A DNA stretch of 64,000 nt. Source: Aphrocallistes beatrix (taxonomy: Eukaryota; Porifera; Hexactinellida; Sceptrulophora; Aphrocallistidae). Each line of letters begins with the position of its first letter. Position 1 is the first letter of the stretch. Both the position numbers and the translations under genes were made by a program. Shown one piece after another: positions 1 through 25,900 of this stretch. The notes under the pieces were generated by a model, which was not told where the DNA came from, did not search any database, and saw only the letters and a list, made by a program, of their open reading frames with translations. The stretch lies in contig OY725505.1 in the NCBI GenBank assembly GCA_963281255.1, positions 1,984,001-2,048,000 of the forward strand. The letters are read 5' to 3'.

Positions 1-858
1 ATATTGCCCACGCTGCAGCGGCCGACCCAAATCGTGGTGTAACTCCCAAAATTCGTGGTGTAATTTTTACACCACGATCGCCCTTAAAAAAACTCTGGCT
101 TAGATGCTCTTCCTATTCATCACAGAAAATGAAATAGAGCTAAGAGAAGTCCATATGACACCTGAGGCCAAGGGATAGTGTGGCGGATCTAAGAAGGGAG
201 ACTGCACCTCACCGATCTATTTTTGCCTGAAGGTTGACATTTTTGACAGAATAATTGCCTAGAAAATCCGGTGCTGCAGTGTCGAGCTCCTATCATTTTC
301 AGGTCTGCCTAAAATATTGGCAGTCCTGAAAATAATAGCAATGTCGATCGACAGGCCGATAGGTCAGCTCCAGTAAGTGACTAGAGAGATGGAAAGAGTA
401 AAGATATAGATCTATCGAGACATACTCATGATAGAAATTTACAACTTACATGGAATATTCTATGTTAACTGTTGAAATTTCATTCATATCTTAAACACAG
501 CTTTGCGGTGAAAGTGATAAAATATGAATATAAACTTATACAAACCAGAAGTAATGGAATTTTCGACAAAAAATATTGACAGTGCACAGTTAGATTTCGT
601 AGGAGAGCGCACGGACTACATATATAGTACATATGTCTACTTACATACTATATACGCACGGGGTGTAGAACTCCGTCCATGCCATTAGGAAATCTCCCTA
701 TAGGAGCTACTAATAATAAAAACTGCTGTCTCATAGTAATTACTTGCATAATTCATTAAATTCTCTTCGTTTATCAAACCAGAGTATAATAGAACATAAA
801 CCGGCCCCTCCTTCAAATGAAAGCTAGATACAACAAAACAAAGTGGACATAGCATTAC
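1..858. other. Intron of MBTPS1, running off the left edge
   Basis: No coding exon recognised. Positions 30-110 hold a repeated CGTGGTGTAA motif with its reverse complement (TTACACCACGAT), a small inverted repeat. The rest is AT-rich without recognisable structure. Confidence 0.5.
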
Positions 859-14248
<13,390 letters not shown>

Positions 14249-15292
14249 CGTGTAGAGATAGTGTCTGAGTTGTCTTACTATCTGATGCTAGTGTGCATGA
14301 TGCAGCCCAGACAGCAGTCAGACTGTAAATTAGTAGAGTTTAATAAATACCAACACTCCTGTATCAACAATTCGGATGGATCAGAAATAGAAGTTCCGAA
14401 TAGTTTATAATGAAACTCGGTGTATAAATGTGTTGTGATAGAATTGCTGTGATTCCAAAGTGGAAGGCAATGCAATCATAGGCGCAGATTATCAGTTGGG
14501 GACCTGGGGTTGGCTGAGGCTGGGAGGATTCGATGTTTATATAATTTTAGATACCTTTGGCTATTAGTACTTTTTGAGTAAACTTTATCAAAACTGCCAA
14601 AGGAATGGAATAAATTTACTCGTCATTTGCATAATTTATGACTTCAAACGCAGACAAAATCAGGGAAAGATCGACGTTTAATTAAGAATGCATTGTCCAC
14701 TAAAAAAATCAGAACATGCTGAGGGTCACATAGTCGCTTTGAAATTGGGGCCTGTGGCAGTCAGACACACTGAGGGAGCCCACCACTCTAGTGGTCTCGA
14801 ACTAATACACTACTGGTACTGTAAGATGCTATATGATATGATACAATCAGACGATGCAAGTAAATATTGATTCTTCAGATTGTCTGAGTCAGCAGTGTCA
14901 AATATTCGGTATCACTAAAAGTGATAAACGTATTTGTAACAGCTATCCGTAAAACTTCTGTTAGCTAACCAATATGTGCTGACTAGAGAAATGTGCATGT
15001 AATGTAATGCAGAATTTTGCTAACTCAATTCTGGTTAAGCCATTTTGGACGGGGAAACCCTAAATGTGTGGGGTATATCCTATAAATAGAAAATACCCTA
15101 AGGATAAATAGGGTACTGGTACAGGGACCCTAGTCACTAGGTAGGACCAGAACCATAAAATTGAGGATTTTGGGTCCTTCAGCCACAGGTTTGGTATTAT
15201 TTTTTTTAAAATTTCACTTATATATTAGGAATTACCCGCGTCGGAGATGTGAATTGCTAGAGCAGTGGTTCTCACCCTCGGGGTCGCCATTA
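14249..15292. other. Upstream region of MBTPS1 and intergenic DNA
   Basis: The ~100 bp next to the MBTPS1 start also occur, diverged and split, at 20.9-21.9 kb. At 15262 a CAGTGGTTCTCACCC word matches a Charlie/Buster-type hAT end, truncated by the Helitron-like sequence that follows. No gene seen. Confidence 0.4.
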
Positions 15293-15380
15293 GCTTTCTG
15301 CGCCTGGCAGTTTCTTCAATCAATTCGTTACAGATAGATATATAAATATGTACACATTAATCAAGTTTTAATAGTAAGGA
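15293..15380 (-). mobile_element. Helitron-like family A, 5' fragment
   Basis: Minus-strand head ending exactly with TCC (read on minus) at 15380, directly abutting the 3' CTTG of the next copy. Only about 88 bp remain before hAT-like sequence. Confidence 0.6.
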
Positions 15381-15850
15381 CAAGCGCGTTCGCTTGTTGC
15401 GCTGCGCGGCTGGCGGACACTTTGTGTCCGCCGGAGGCGCCCTTTGGGCGCCTGGGTTCACATTGATTAATTATAAAGGAGATAACATCTCTAAATACGT
15501 CCGTCCTACTGTTATAATCGATATCACTCGAAAAATCATCAAATTTGTCAGTTGTTTTTTTATGCGTAATGATGACGTCATAACAATGAGTCATCATTTT
15601 TTGATGATAGTTGTATCACATGTGAGGAATATTAAGATACACATTCTATTAAATTTCAGCCTTCTATCACCTGAAATGGCTGAGTGAGGTATAGTCGAAA
15701 AACTGAAATTTCTAATTATTAAAAAGGTGGCAATGACGTCATAATTTCATGATGAGTCGACATTTTCGTCTGAACTAAGAACTTAGTGGAGCCATAGCCA
15801 AAAAACAGCTTTCTGTACCTGGCAGTTTCTTAAATCAATTCGTTACATGT
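15381..15850 (-). mobile_element. Helitron-like family A element
   Basis: Minus strand, from GTAACGAATTGATT at about 15850 to the tail ending CTTG at 15381. Subterminal hairpin GGCGGACAC-AAA-GTGTCCGCC. Its 3' end is joined without spacer to the head of another copy. Confidence 0.65.
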
Positions 15851-17274
15851 GCCACTGTACTAGAGGATCCTGGCTATGCAGCAAACAATTTCATTCTCAC
15901 TGAGACGCAATTTCATAATTCTGAAGCAAATTGGTCGGTCCCCTTCTTAAAATGAGTTATGAAGAACCAGAAAATAGTTTAAATTTAATTATCAGCTTAT
16001 GACGGCCAAATTCAATAGATTTGCTAGGAAATGCAGATTTCTGCGCGATCCTGGTTTTACTAGCCCTAAGGGAGGCTCAATGGGTTTCGACCTTCAAATG
16101 AGCCTCAGCAGCGCCGGCGCCACTGGTCCGGTTGGTCCGGTTTTAACCGGACCACTTTTCAAAAGTGCCCCAGGTTGGTCATGATAAACCGGACAACTTT
16201 TCAAAAGTAGTAAGGTCGGTAAAGTAAAAACCGGACCACTTCTAAAACCGTGGCACCGGCGCTGTGAGGGTCTACTGGCGGGTCACTTGGGCCATATGTA
16301 CACAAGTCCAAAGATAGAAGCACGTAAGCACAACGAAGTCTCCCCCTCCCTATTCTTAATGGAACATCAATTATCCGAACCCCTCGGTGAATCTAACTAG
16401 TATGTATATAAAATTTGGAAATGATCCTACTTAAACGGTATCGTAGTACCAGCAGTCCCTCTAGAATTGTAAATGTAGTTACGCCCCTGAACTCCCAAGG
16501 TTGTTTCGAAAATTTCGACAGTAAGGGGCTGCTACTTTTCAAACCTGAAGGAAGCGCTGTTCACACAGCAGTGTGATTGCGCTGCACAAACACACTGCTG
16601 CGAACAGAGCTTCCAAACATTGATTTTACATCTTGTATTAGCAAATCGTTATCAGTAGATAGATAGTCGGAGAAGAGTACTTATCCTAAAGGGGACTGGA
16701 TCTAGGGCCACAAGTCAGACATTCCTAATTTATGGAATATTCCATTCCAGATTATCTCAGTCAGCATATAGTGAAAAGTCGGCAAACTAAAAAGCAACAA
16801 GTCTGCTAAACATTTCTACACTGCAAAGTTCTTTGTAACGATTCCACTTTACTCATGCTAGTGTGGGAAATCGGCATCTGCTCTCAGACGCTCGAACAAT
16901 AATACTTGCGGGGTGCACGCAGACTGAAGACTGGCTTAGTTATGCCTTGGCTTTGATTCATATGAATTAGAAAACAAACAAAGTAAGTAACAGTATTTGT
17001 AAATTATTATTCGCAAAAAAAACTAGGAAAATGAGAGAAAGCAAGTTTACTACTTTGATATAAATCTTTGTTTTTCTGGATCATATTATTTAGAAAAAAG
17101 AAAATACTAAAATAAATGTAGTATTAGTAATATAATGCATTTAATCACAAAATTTTAATAAACACAAAGTTCAAAGCAAATAATGAATAAAAGTAGAAAT
17201 AAATAGTTTAGAAAGAATTATTAATACTTCTAAAGAATGTAGCCTAACAATACAATAAATAAACGAAACTAGAG
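15851..17274. other. Intergenic DNA between MBTPS1 and the NHL gene
   Basis: Apart from the MITE at 16107-16264, I recognise nothing. 16545-16610 has a small inverted repeat around 'cacacagcagtgtg...cacactgctg'. Confidence 0.35.
16107..16264. mobile_element. Short GC-rich MITE
   Basis: Inverted ends CAGCGCCGGCGCCAC and GTGGCACCGGCGCTG around repeats of 'ccggaccactttt'. Flanks TGAGCCTC and TGAGGGTC match at six of eight bases, suggesting an old 8-bp duplication. Confidence 0.5.
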
Positions 17275-18508
17275 TCAGAATAGTTGGATGCAATGATTGG
17301 GATTCTGAGAAGCTACTATTATTCTATCTTCAGAGTCTAGAGCTAATCCTGTAACATCAATGAACTCTCTTCCATCTTCTCCTCTCTGACCGAATTTGTG
17401 TATCAATTCTCCTGTGCTAGAGAAGATTAACACACAATTAGTAGCTATATCCGTCATTATAATGTTTCTAGCTTTATCTATATAGAAGTAGCATGGATCT
17501 ATCACTAGGCTCCTTTCTCCATGAGGTATTATCTGTCTGATAAGCTGGTGAGAATAATTATAGTAACGAACACACGGATCTCCTAACGTCAACACTATAA
17601 CTTCATCCAAACTCAGCTTAACATCTCTGGGAGAGGGAATATCCTCAATCAATGAATGGAACGTAAGATCCAAGTTTAAACATTGAATTCTAGCATTACT
17701 CATGTGACAAATGTAAATTATTTTCTTCTCGTTTGATACAGCAACTCCCCTAGAACCATTAAATTCTAGTTTTCTTTTCCCTCCCTTTCCAACAGAGTTT
17801 AAGAATTTCCCTTCAGTACTATGCACATTCAGGGAATTGTTCCTGAACTGCGTAACATAGACTTTGTTATGATTGATACATATGCCAGCTGGCCAATCCA
17901 TCTTCTCTTTGAAATCAAATATGAATTCCAGATTTTTAGTAAACACTTGTACACGACAGTTCCCTGAATCACAGATGTAAACATTGTCAGTTTCTGAATC
18001 TATTGCGATTGATCCCGGATTGTAGAACACTCTGGGTGATGTACATATACTAGATTTGTGTTTACAATCAATCATGAGAGGTTCTCCTTTAGATTCATAG
18101 AGGGACAGCACTCACTTCAATCGCTCCTATCTTGCTAAGTTTATTGAATACATTCTCATCCCACTTCAACACTATTCTCTGCATGCTATCGAGATCTCTC
18201 TCAGACTTAGTTGCTATCTCTCTCATGTGTGCTTCCAACACAGACACACACTTCTTCACAATTTTATTATTTTCATTTTCCTTCACAGAGGATAGTTGCA
18301 ACTCTATCAGATGGTTTAGCTCCTCAATCTGTTGGTTGACCCCTTCCCCCTTGTACCTAACCACCAGCTCATCCAGCTCTGACAATAGAGTGGCTTCCCT
18401 CTCCACTAACACCTGATTAGATCTCTGGAACTTTGTGGCTATTTCCCTCCTCACTTTCTCCACCTGAGAGAGGAATGAATCACTTCTCAACAAATTAGCA
18501 CTAGCCAT
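17275..18508 (-). pseudogene. TRIM-like coiled-coil/NHL-repeat protein with one frame break
   Basis: An N-terminal segment (start 18508) forms a charged coiled coil of about 125 residues (e.g. FLSQVEKVRREIATKFQRS). It is followed in another frame by a six-bladed NHL-type propeller (from about 18100 to the stop at 17275) with repeats such as GSIAIDSETDNVYICDSGN and GLALDSEDRIIVASQN. No RING or B-box precedes it. Such proteins often act as ubiquitin-ligase scaffolds or RNA/protein binders. The two segments overlap by 17 bases at 18095-18111; one base must be skipped (+1) to join them. No in-phase splice pair bridges it, although GTGAGT occurs there. It may be a single-base assembly error or a recent disabling insertion; the rest is intact, so the locus may be functional. 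Confidence 0.75.
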
Positions 18509-19120
18509 TTCCTAATGGTGTTGGATTTTATTATAATCAACTAGAGTTATTAATAGAGACGTAGTATCTAATATATGCAAATTGATTGACGAACTGGGGG
18601 GGATGTTAGAAATGTAAAATTTAGCACACAGGTAAATAATAATTAGTCTACAAGGGAGTTCGAAGATCTAAGCGAAATATTCACACCTCGCTGAGATAAG
18701 TGACAAATTCTGTTGACCAATCAAATTCGATTATTTTATAATTCAAATATATTGCGATCTAAACAATATTCTTACATTTACAATGTATACAATCAAAGGG
18801 ACTATTTGTGATTGAAATGCATTGGTTCATGTGAGAACTATTCAACTGTCGGGATTATATCAATGAATGACAAATTTTTACAAAGTTTTAGATATGGGAT
18901 TGGTAGCGCCATTTCGGACAATTTGATCCTGGCTCTACCAAATCTAGAAGAGCCTGTGTTTAACATGACTACTAATCAGTATTAGTTTCAGTAAAATTAA
19001 ACATCATAAGACTAAACTTCATATATAAATTGCTAGTTAAGTTAATAACATTGTATGCAAATGCACTAGACTCATAAGCGATATCTATCACAGATCTATT
19101 CCGGAAAGAGCGTCCAATCT
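18509..19120. other. Short intergenic region with a family B Helitron-like remnant
   Basis: 18655-18860 matches, in the opposite orientation, the interior of the element at 37512-38265 (shared words ATTGCATTGGTT-like, TTCGAAGATCTAAGCGAAAT and GACCAATCAAATTCGATT). It lies just upstream of the NHL gene, so it may overlap its promoter. Confidence 0.4.
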
Positions 19121-20207
19121 CTACTTGAGAGAAGCTAGCCTCTGAACGGCTGATTCCAGTGTCTATCTTGCTTAGCGAAGCAGAGTCTTATGAACCTGTC
19201 AGGTATCCCGGGGGGCTGCGTACAGAAAGAGGACACGGGGATGGTAGAAAGTCCGAACTCCCGACACATCCAGAGCGAGAAAGTCACATCGTAAGCCTGA
19301 TCCAGTGGATCGGCGGTGTCTGCAATCTCCTGGATTATTGGCACCTCCAGCAGCAGGAAGTAGGTAGCGGTGCACCTAATAGGAGAGAGACCCAAATCCT
19401 TCATAGCTGAGTACAGCCTGTCCCTCTTCACCTCCAGCTCAGCTCTCAGCTGGCAGAGGTAGCTGTCTGCGGTTCCTGACAGCTTCGCCTCGCGTCTAAG
19501 CACCTCCGCCACCGCGTGCTGCACAGGAGTACATCCAGTCATGCCCGCACCGAGGAGAACCTCCTCCAGACGACCAATCAGTTCCGAGGGTCCCACGCCC
19601 CACCCCAGCCTCCACCCGGTGGCAGAGAACAGCTTCCCGGCAGAGAAGATGGACAGCGTGCGCTCCCACATTCCTTCCAATGCGGCTATTCGCACATGCG
19701 CTCTACCGTCGAACACCATCCACTCGTAGACCTCGTCCGAGAGGACCAGGAGCTTGTGTTCACGACAGAGCCTGGCCACCATCTCCACCTCTTCTCGACT
19801 CAGCGACTCCGTGTCTCATAGCATTCAAACGCCGGTTCTAGCAGAATTACCTCGTCACCCGTTCCGACGAGAGCTCGAATCGCTAGGTAGAGAACTCCCT
19901 GAGCTCCCAGCCACGTGATCACTTGGTCTGGAGTTATGCGACGGTCCATAAGCGGCGAGTACGTATCGCTAATGGCGTCTAATAACGGAGGAATTCCTCT
20001 GGGCGGGGGCGGCTGGTGGTACGAAGGGTCTCGAGCAATGTTAGCAAGTTCCTCGAGTAAAATGCTGGGCGTGGGGAAGCTAGGGAAGCCCATCCCGAGG
20101 TCCACCATGTCTTCTCTACCTTGGATCGCTTCGGAAAACTTGATCCAAACATTCGGGCGGTCTTCTTTATAATGATCGGAAACATATCGCTTCTTGTTAC
20201 CCAACAT
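19121..20207 (-). pseudogene. Kynurenine/cysteine-conjugate aminotransferase-like gene, damaged
   Basis: PLP-dependent class I/II aminotransferase of the KYAT1/KYAT3 type, which transaminates kynurenine and glutamine-type amino acids. N-terminal part (20207-19800): VDLGMGFPSFPTP, then GDEVILLEPAFECYE. C-terminal part (19788-19135): LVLSDEVYEWMVFDGRAHV, SAGKLFSATGWRLGW with the PLP lysine, and TIPVSSF. Between them about 60 residues are missing, including the conserved N-x-P-x-N-P-x-G segment with the PLP-contact Asn, and the frame changes there. A second frame break after CFAKQD hides the normal tail TLESAVQRLASLK, which ends at a TAG at 19121. No introns. Two lesions suggest a pseudogene (perhaps a retrocopy); collapse in assembly is the alternative. 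Confidence 0.75.
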
Positions 20208-20889
20208 TTGAGTCCTATGATTTTACAAGTATTTTCAATAATTGACTTTGTAAAATTTGTTAGCAATCGCTAGAATAGAAATTCGGTTAAAGTAGACTGA
20301 TCAAATTACAATGAGTTCTCTCTAATAGTCCGCTTGTATGTACAACTTGACCACTGTTCCAATATTCTATGAATCGAGTTCAATAAATCATATTCCTAGC
20401 TGTCAGGATCCATCGCAAGTCTATTTTGTGCAATAATGCATCAGTTAGAAGGTGAGTACATCTACAAACTACAATAGACAAATTGGAATAGAAGTGGCAA
20501 GGGATTTCAAACAAAAATCTGCAGTAGGTTAGACAGGATAAAGGTCGCATTTGGGAGTTTTCGAAGGCGATTAAAGACAAATTTGTGAAGTTTTTACTTT
20601 GAAGCACAAATTGATTTGATTACCCACCCAATCAGCTACTATGATATTCCCTACTTGATCGATAGTAACGAAAGATTCAATCTTTTGGTATCAAAAATAT
20701 CTGGAAATTGAAAGCAGGACAACGACCAAACATTTCATACATATTGTTCTGACAGAGTTTCATACTTTTAGTCGAGTTTTATTTGATTATTCTAAGGAAT
20801 TTCAGATTCATGTCGAAAACAATTGTTGATTGGATGCCAAGCTCACATCCATAAATGTCTGGCTGTTCATCAACCTCAATTCCCCAAAT
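20208..20889. other. Intergenic, nothing recognised
   Basis: AT-rich; no coding signature or clear transposon ends. Confidence 0.35.
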
Positions 20890-20967
20890 AAGAGTAGGAA
20901 TGCTATGATAAGTAAGCTATGCCGTATCGTGTAGAGAGAGTGCCGAGTTATCTTGCTATGATGCTGG

Positions 20968-21835
20968 CAGGGCCTACGAGAGGGGCCCATCCTGAGATAG
21001 GGCGGATTAGCTAGACTAAAGTCAGAAGGAGGCATAAACTGGATGCAAAAACAAATCCTAGTATATGAGTAATTAAACCTACTTCCAAACTAAATAAATA
21101 ATCAACATATCTATCGTACATATCATTAACAGGCGCCGTTCGCAGTTTAGACTATTTGCGAAAAATATTTTGTGCTAAGTTTGTGGTTCGCGAGAAAGTC
21201 TCAGTCATTACATTTTAGTCTAGCCCCGGTTTCCTTTGGTCTCGCCGTTCGCGGATTTGCTATTCGCGCTAATTCTCAGGCAAAACACTCACGAAGTCAA
21301 GCATAGTTCCAACCATCCTGGGATCAGAGTGGACCATGGGTCAATGGGTCAAGGGTCACATTAATCGATGGGTCAGATGGGACTTAGCCGTAGCCTAATT
21401 GAAATTATGATGAATGTAAAAGCTTTAAACTGAAATACAACTCGAAAGCTTCATACAGCATTGTTCTTTATAATTAAATCTTGTTTATAGCCTCAACTAA
21501 TTAATGTGATTGAGTATTTAATTAATAGAGTTGGCCTGTTGTATGTTCTTCACACGATGGGTCACCAGGTCATGTGATGGGTCAATGGGTCATGGGTCAA
21601 AGTAAGTGACCGATGGTCCACTCTCCTGGGATTCCGGGATATTACACTGAATCTAGGGATTTTTTTAGCCAAATCCAGTGATTTTGAGATAATTTAATAA
21701 CGTGATCATTATTTGTATACGTAGCATTCTGTTGTAAACATTCAATATTACTTAGTATCCAAAATTATCTATGCATTTGATGGAGCCCATCCATACGTGC
21801 TGCCCCGGGTCTTTTTAATTTTATCGGCGGCCCTG
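20968..21835. mobile_element. hAT-type non-autonomous element
   Basis: Ends CAGGGCCTACGAGA and (inverted) TATCGGCGGCCCTG; flanked by GATGCTGG (20960-20967) and GATGCTAG (21836-21843), an 8-bp duplication with one mismatch. It interrupts the MBTPS1 5' duplicate and itself contains another MITE. Confidence 0.65.
21325..21624. mobile_element. hAT-type MITE nested in another hAT element
   Basis: Inverted ends CAGAGTGGACCATGG and CGATGGTCCACTCT with perfect 8-bp flanks CCTGGGAT (21317-21324, 21625-21632). Subterminal GGGTCAATGGGTCA words are repeated at both ends. Confidence 0.65.
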
Positions 21836-22214
21836 GATGCTAGTGTGCATGATGTAGCCCAGACGATAGTTGAAAATCCCAATTAACCACAATTTAAGAC
21901 TAAATTTGACTAGATTCGAGTAATTCGCTTAATTTATACCAGAAATCACAAAATATTTGTCTTAAATATAGCCCGCAGTCTCCGTTTCTCAATCCCATAA
22001 AGAGGGAGAAAAATAAATATGCAGGTTCTAGCCCTTATAACAAAATAGAAATATTATCTACAATGCACTATAGAATACAGACAAAATATAGTAAATCGAT
22101 AAGCAATTAAAGAATTAACACAGAATGAGAAGTTTAGCAATAATTTAAGAATACATTCTCAGATTAAATGGACATAGTAGTTTGAAGTAAAATATTTTAG
22201 ACAAAACTAGGTAT

Positions 22215-22992
22215 CTATTTATGAATAAATGTGAATAACTTTCTATATTTAAGTTCATCAGATATCTTTTCTAAACTCTTCCCTTTCGTTTCTGGTACCA
22301 TAACAAACAAACAAACAAGTCCCAACACACAGAACAATCCGTATATGATGTAGGTGTATCCCAGCAGTGCGTGGTAGATGCTGAGGAGAGTAACGGATAT
22401 GATGAGGTTCATACTCCAGTTGACTGTCGTGGATAGAGAGACTGCTTGTCCTCTCACTGAGGGAGGGAACAGCTCTGTCAAGAGTAGCCACGAAATGCTA
22501 CCGAAGCTAATCTCATAAGCTCCTACATACGCCATGAGAAGTATCAGAGACATCCACTTGGTGGCAGTGAGAGAAGAGGTGAGAGTAGTGTTAGCAGGAA
22601 ATGTGTACTCAGACTGAGATACGATTGTATAGTTGTTGCACTCCCTTGCTTGCGAGGTGGAGAGTAGCAAGTGCGGATCTACAAATGCAATGGAGAGAGA
22701 GCCGAGGAGTAGCATCGAGAAAGCAAGAATGGAGATTCCGATGAGTAGTAGGGGACGGCGGCCGAATTTGTCAAGTGAGTACAAATTGAAAATAGAGCAG
22801 AGAAACTTGACAAGACCAACACCGACAGTAGCGAGTGTAGCAGCAATCCCAGAAGAGAATCCCAAGAGTTTGAAAAGGGTGGGTGCATAGTAGAGGAGAC
22901 TGTTCTGTCCACTCAGCTGCTGGAACAGCACTACTGTGCATCCAATCAGTAATCGGTGCAGCATGTGATCCCTCAAACGAAACAAGTCCCAC
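22215..22992 (-). CDS. SLC2A12: SLC2A12-like exon 4 (C-terminal half)
   Basis: Starts WDLFRLRDHM after a GACTGTAG acceptor and holds TM7-TM12 with an extracellular loop rich in N-glycosylation sites (NNYT, NTT). Ends FTFIHK at TAG 22215-22217. Confidence 0.9.
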
Positions 22993-25900
22993 CTACAGTC
23001 ATAATGAGAAGTGTAATTTGACATGAAAGTATGTACTTATGTGTAGTATTTTAGAGACAAACTGGTTATTATTTTGATTGTATAAATCTGATGAGTCACT
23101 TAAAGACAGGGCCGTGTGGATGGGGATCCGCGGGCATTAAATAGGATATTTCGTCATGAGCTATTAGCTATTAAACAACTGTAAATAGATGCAAAAGTAT
23201 TTCACTCACAGTGAAACACTTGTTGGCTTGACAAATATCATAAATTCGTTTTGTACAGTGGCGTAGCATGCCTTCCCAAAGTAGGAATAATATAATTGTC
23301 CTATTAAGGCAACCCTATATGCAAATCGAAAGGTCCCTGAGCTATACAATGAACAAATCGAAAATATTATATTTCCACTAACTCCTGAATACAGATAACG
23401 GCTCAATACTTATGAAATGACCTAAGTAAGTATTCTCCTCCTCAATTTTGTCCAACAGTCTAACAGTGTTGACCTTTGGCAGAGAAATAACTGGGTGATC
23501 TATAGCCATTACACCGATATACGTAGTTCAGTTAGCACATAATGCTGAGCCCACAAAACGAGTTAGTACCCCGCAACTAATAAAATTAACGATTTGGCCC
23601 AAAAAGCGATCACACCACTCGATTTACTGTAGCGAAGTGACCAGTGCCCTGGATAATTTAATGTAAGCATTTGATCGACTTTATAAGGGTTGCGATTGAG
23701 CATCTCAAGGTCTATGACAATCCATTTACTTTCAAAGGTTTGCAATTATTTAACTTCAATAATAGATCAATATACGTACGTATGTATTTGTGATTGTATA
23801 GAAAAAATGTGTTACACGATAAATTCTTGTCTCCTCAGGGTTTCACATATCTCAAACATATAAACATTTTATTGAGTATATGAATATAAAATTATTGAAC
23901 TAGATGCTTTTAAAAAGTAATGAAATTCCGACATTTTTCGCTGCAGTGACATGTACAATTGGAGGTTTCGGAACATTTTTGTGTCTAGCAATGGTAAATC
24001 TGATTTCTGTATTTTTCGTACATTTTTATAAAAAACTGTCTAATTGATATATCTCGGTAAGAATGAGCATGTTAGATCATATTGCTAAGTCAACAAACAA
24101 ATAGTGGAACTTTGGAAAAGGGATTGAGAAGTTTGAACGCTTCAGAGCAATGAGTGATATAATTAAATGTTTAACACCTGCTAATCCTCACATGCTATAT
24201 TTGTTGCTTGCTTTTCGGTTTCATTAGTTTCAACCTCTTCTCATTAGTTTCAACCTCTGTCAGAATTAGTCAAAAGATTCAAAACTATATCCACTGGATT
24301 TAGTTTCAGTTTGCACCGCTACTTACTCTCAAGTCCAATCGACTAAAATCCTTCAAATACTGTAGAATAGAGTAGGAGTATATAAAATAACAGAATCACC
24401 AGTGGTAGCGCCTCTGTTCAGTAATCGCTGCCTTCATCTCATTGAACTCGTCAATCACGTCTGTGTCCCTCCTGATCTTCTGTAGAATCTTGAGTGCGGC
24501 CTCTTCTCTGCCTTTCAGCAGCAGGTAGCGAGGTGTTTTAGGAAGTAACAACATTCCGAATCCTTGGACCAAAGCAGGGATCACACTCAGACCGAACATG
24601 TATCTCCATCCTTCTGGCACATCTAAATAAATGGAGTGTTCAGCAGACTGTAGTATCTGTTACTTTCTATGATATTCTCTTTTTACGATGTTAGAAGAAA
24701 ATACATATCATAGAAAGGGACAGATTATAACGATTGTAGACCATGGATAAGAGAGAATTGTTTTTAATTTATCATACTGCTGACTGGTTAACATTTAAAC
24801 CTCACATCTTGTTCTGATTAAATCATCGAATTCCTAAATACTCGAAAATATGTTACTAAACATGGTCCCGTATGGAAGGAATGAGAATTAATATATTTAA
24901 AAAATTGATTTTTGTTTGTTCAATCTGATAATGAAATTGAATACGCACGGCGGTAGCCATCGATACTGTCCACATCAAACAGGTGAGTCTGTCCCTGCAA
25001 TTCAATAGATATTCTGGACTTAGCATTACTGATTTATTCGTATTCAAACATTGATACATCATCATTCTTACTGGATAAGTACCTCCTAAGGTTAAATCTC
25101 GGTGTAAAAGTCCAAATTGGAAAATTGCAAATTTACCCTTGAGGTAGTTATAACGCTTTAACTCAAATCCCAGTTTGGTGTAACTTTTTTGGTCTCTACG
25201 CCATAATTTAACCTAAATAAGAAATTCCTTGGACGATTATACTCGTGCTGAAAGTTACGAATATGCCGAATATTCAGATATTCGTTCGTTTTAAAACGAA
25301 TCTTTGTTTGCGATAAGAGATATTGCAATTAATTGTTGCAGTTCTTCACGCAAAAAAAAAGAAATATTTGTGCTTATTGTGAAGATGGATTTAATAATGT
25401 TACTATATATTTTCTTAAAAATAGATTTAATGATTATCTCTTATTGCTTGAAAACTAAGATTGGTTCAGTTAAGCCAGTGTTTCTTAACCTTTTTAGACT
25501 TCCGCACCCCTTCAGCTTTCGAAATCAAATCTCGCACCCCTTTTTAATATAAAGGTATCGTCATTACGTCTATTCAATAAAATGCATTGACTTCCACATT
25601 TTATGATTTGGGCATGCCTAATTTCCGGGATGGGACGGGACCGTCCCAGAAAATCTAGATACCTAATTTCCGGGACGGGACGAGTCAAGATGCCTAATCT
25701 CGGGGACGGGACAGAAAAGGTACCTAATTTCCGGGACGGATCCCGTCCCGTCCTGGAAATTAAGTATCTAGATTTTCCGGGACGGTCCCGTCCCGTTTCG
25801 GAAATTAGGCATGCCCATATGATTTTGAAAAAGCACTTCCAAGAATACAATAAAATGTGCTAAAGCTAAACAATGCACTTCATTGAGTAGGGAAAATGGA

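Larger units (their letters stand above)
20890..21876 (-). pseudogene. Duplicated 5' end of MBTPS1, split by an insertion
   Basis: 20896-20967 and 21836-21874 together match 14217-14325, the first ~10 codons of MBTPS1 and its 5' flank (e.g. ATGATAAGTAAG, ATCGTGTAGAGA, AGTGTGCATGATG). The copy is out of context, lacks the rest of exon 1 and has a hAT-type element between its halves. Confidence 0.6.

Noticed and set aside
15361-15687. Open frames containing CAAGGHFVSAGGA-type words
   Set aside because: Translation of the GC-rich Helitron-like tail; the same words recur wherever the tail occurs.
17275-18111. Independent NHL gene starting at GTG 18111
   Set aside because: Not a plausible animal start; the upstream coiled coil is the usual partner of this propeller.
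18095-18130. Intron at the GTGAGT between coiled coil and NHL parts
   Set aside because: No following AG in the linker restores the NHL frame in phase 0.
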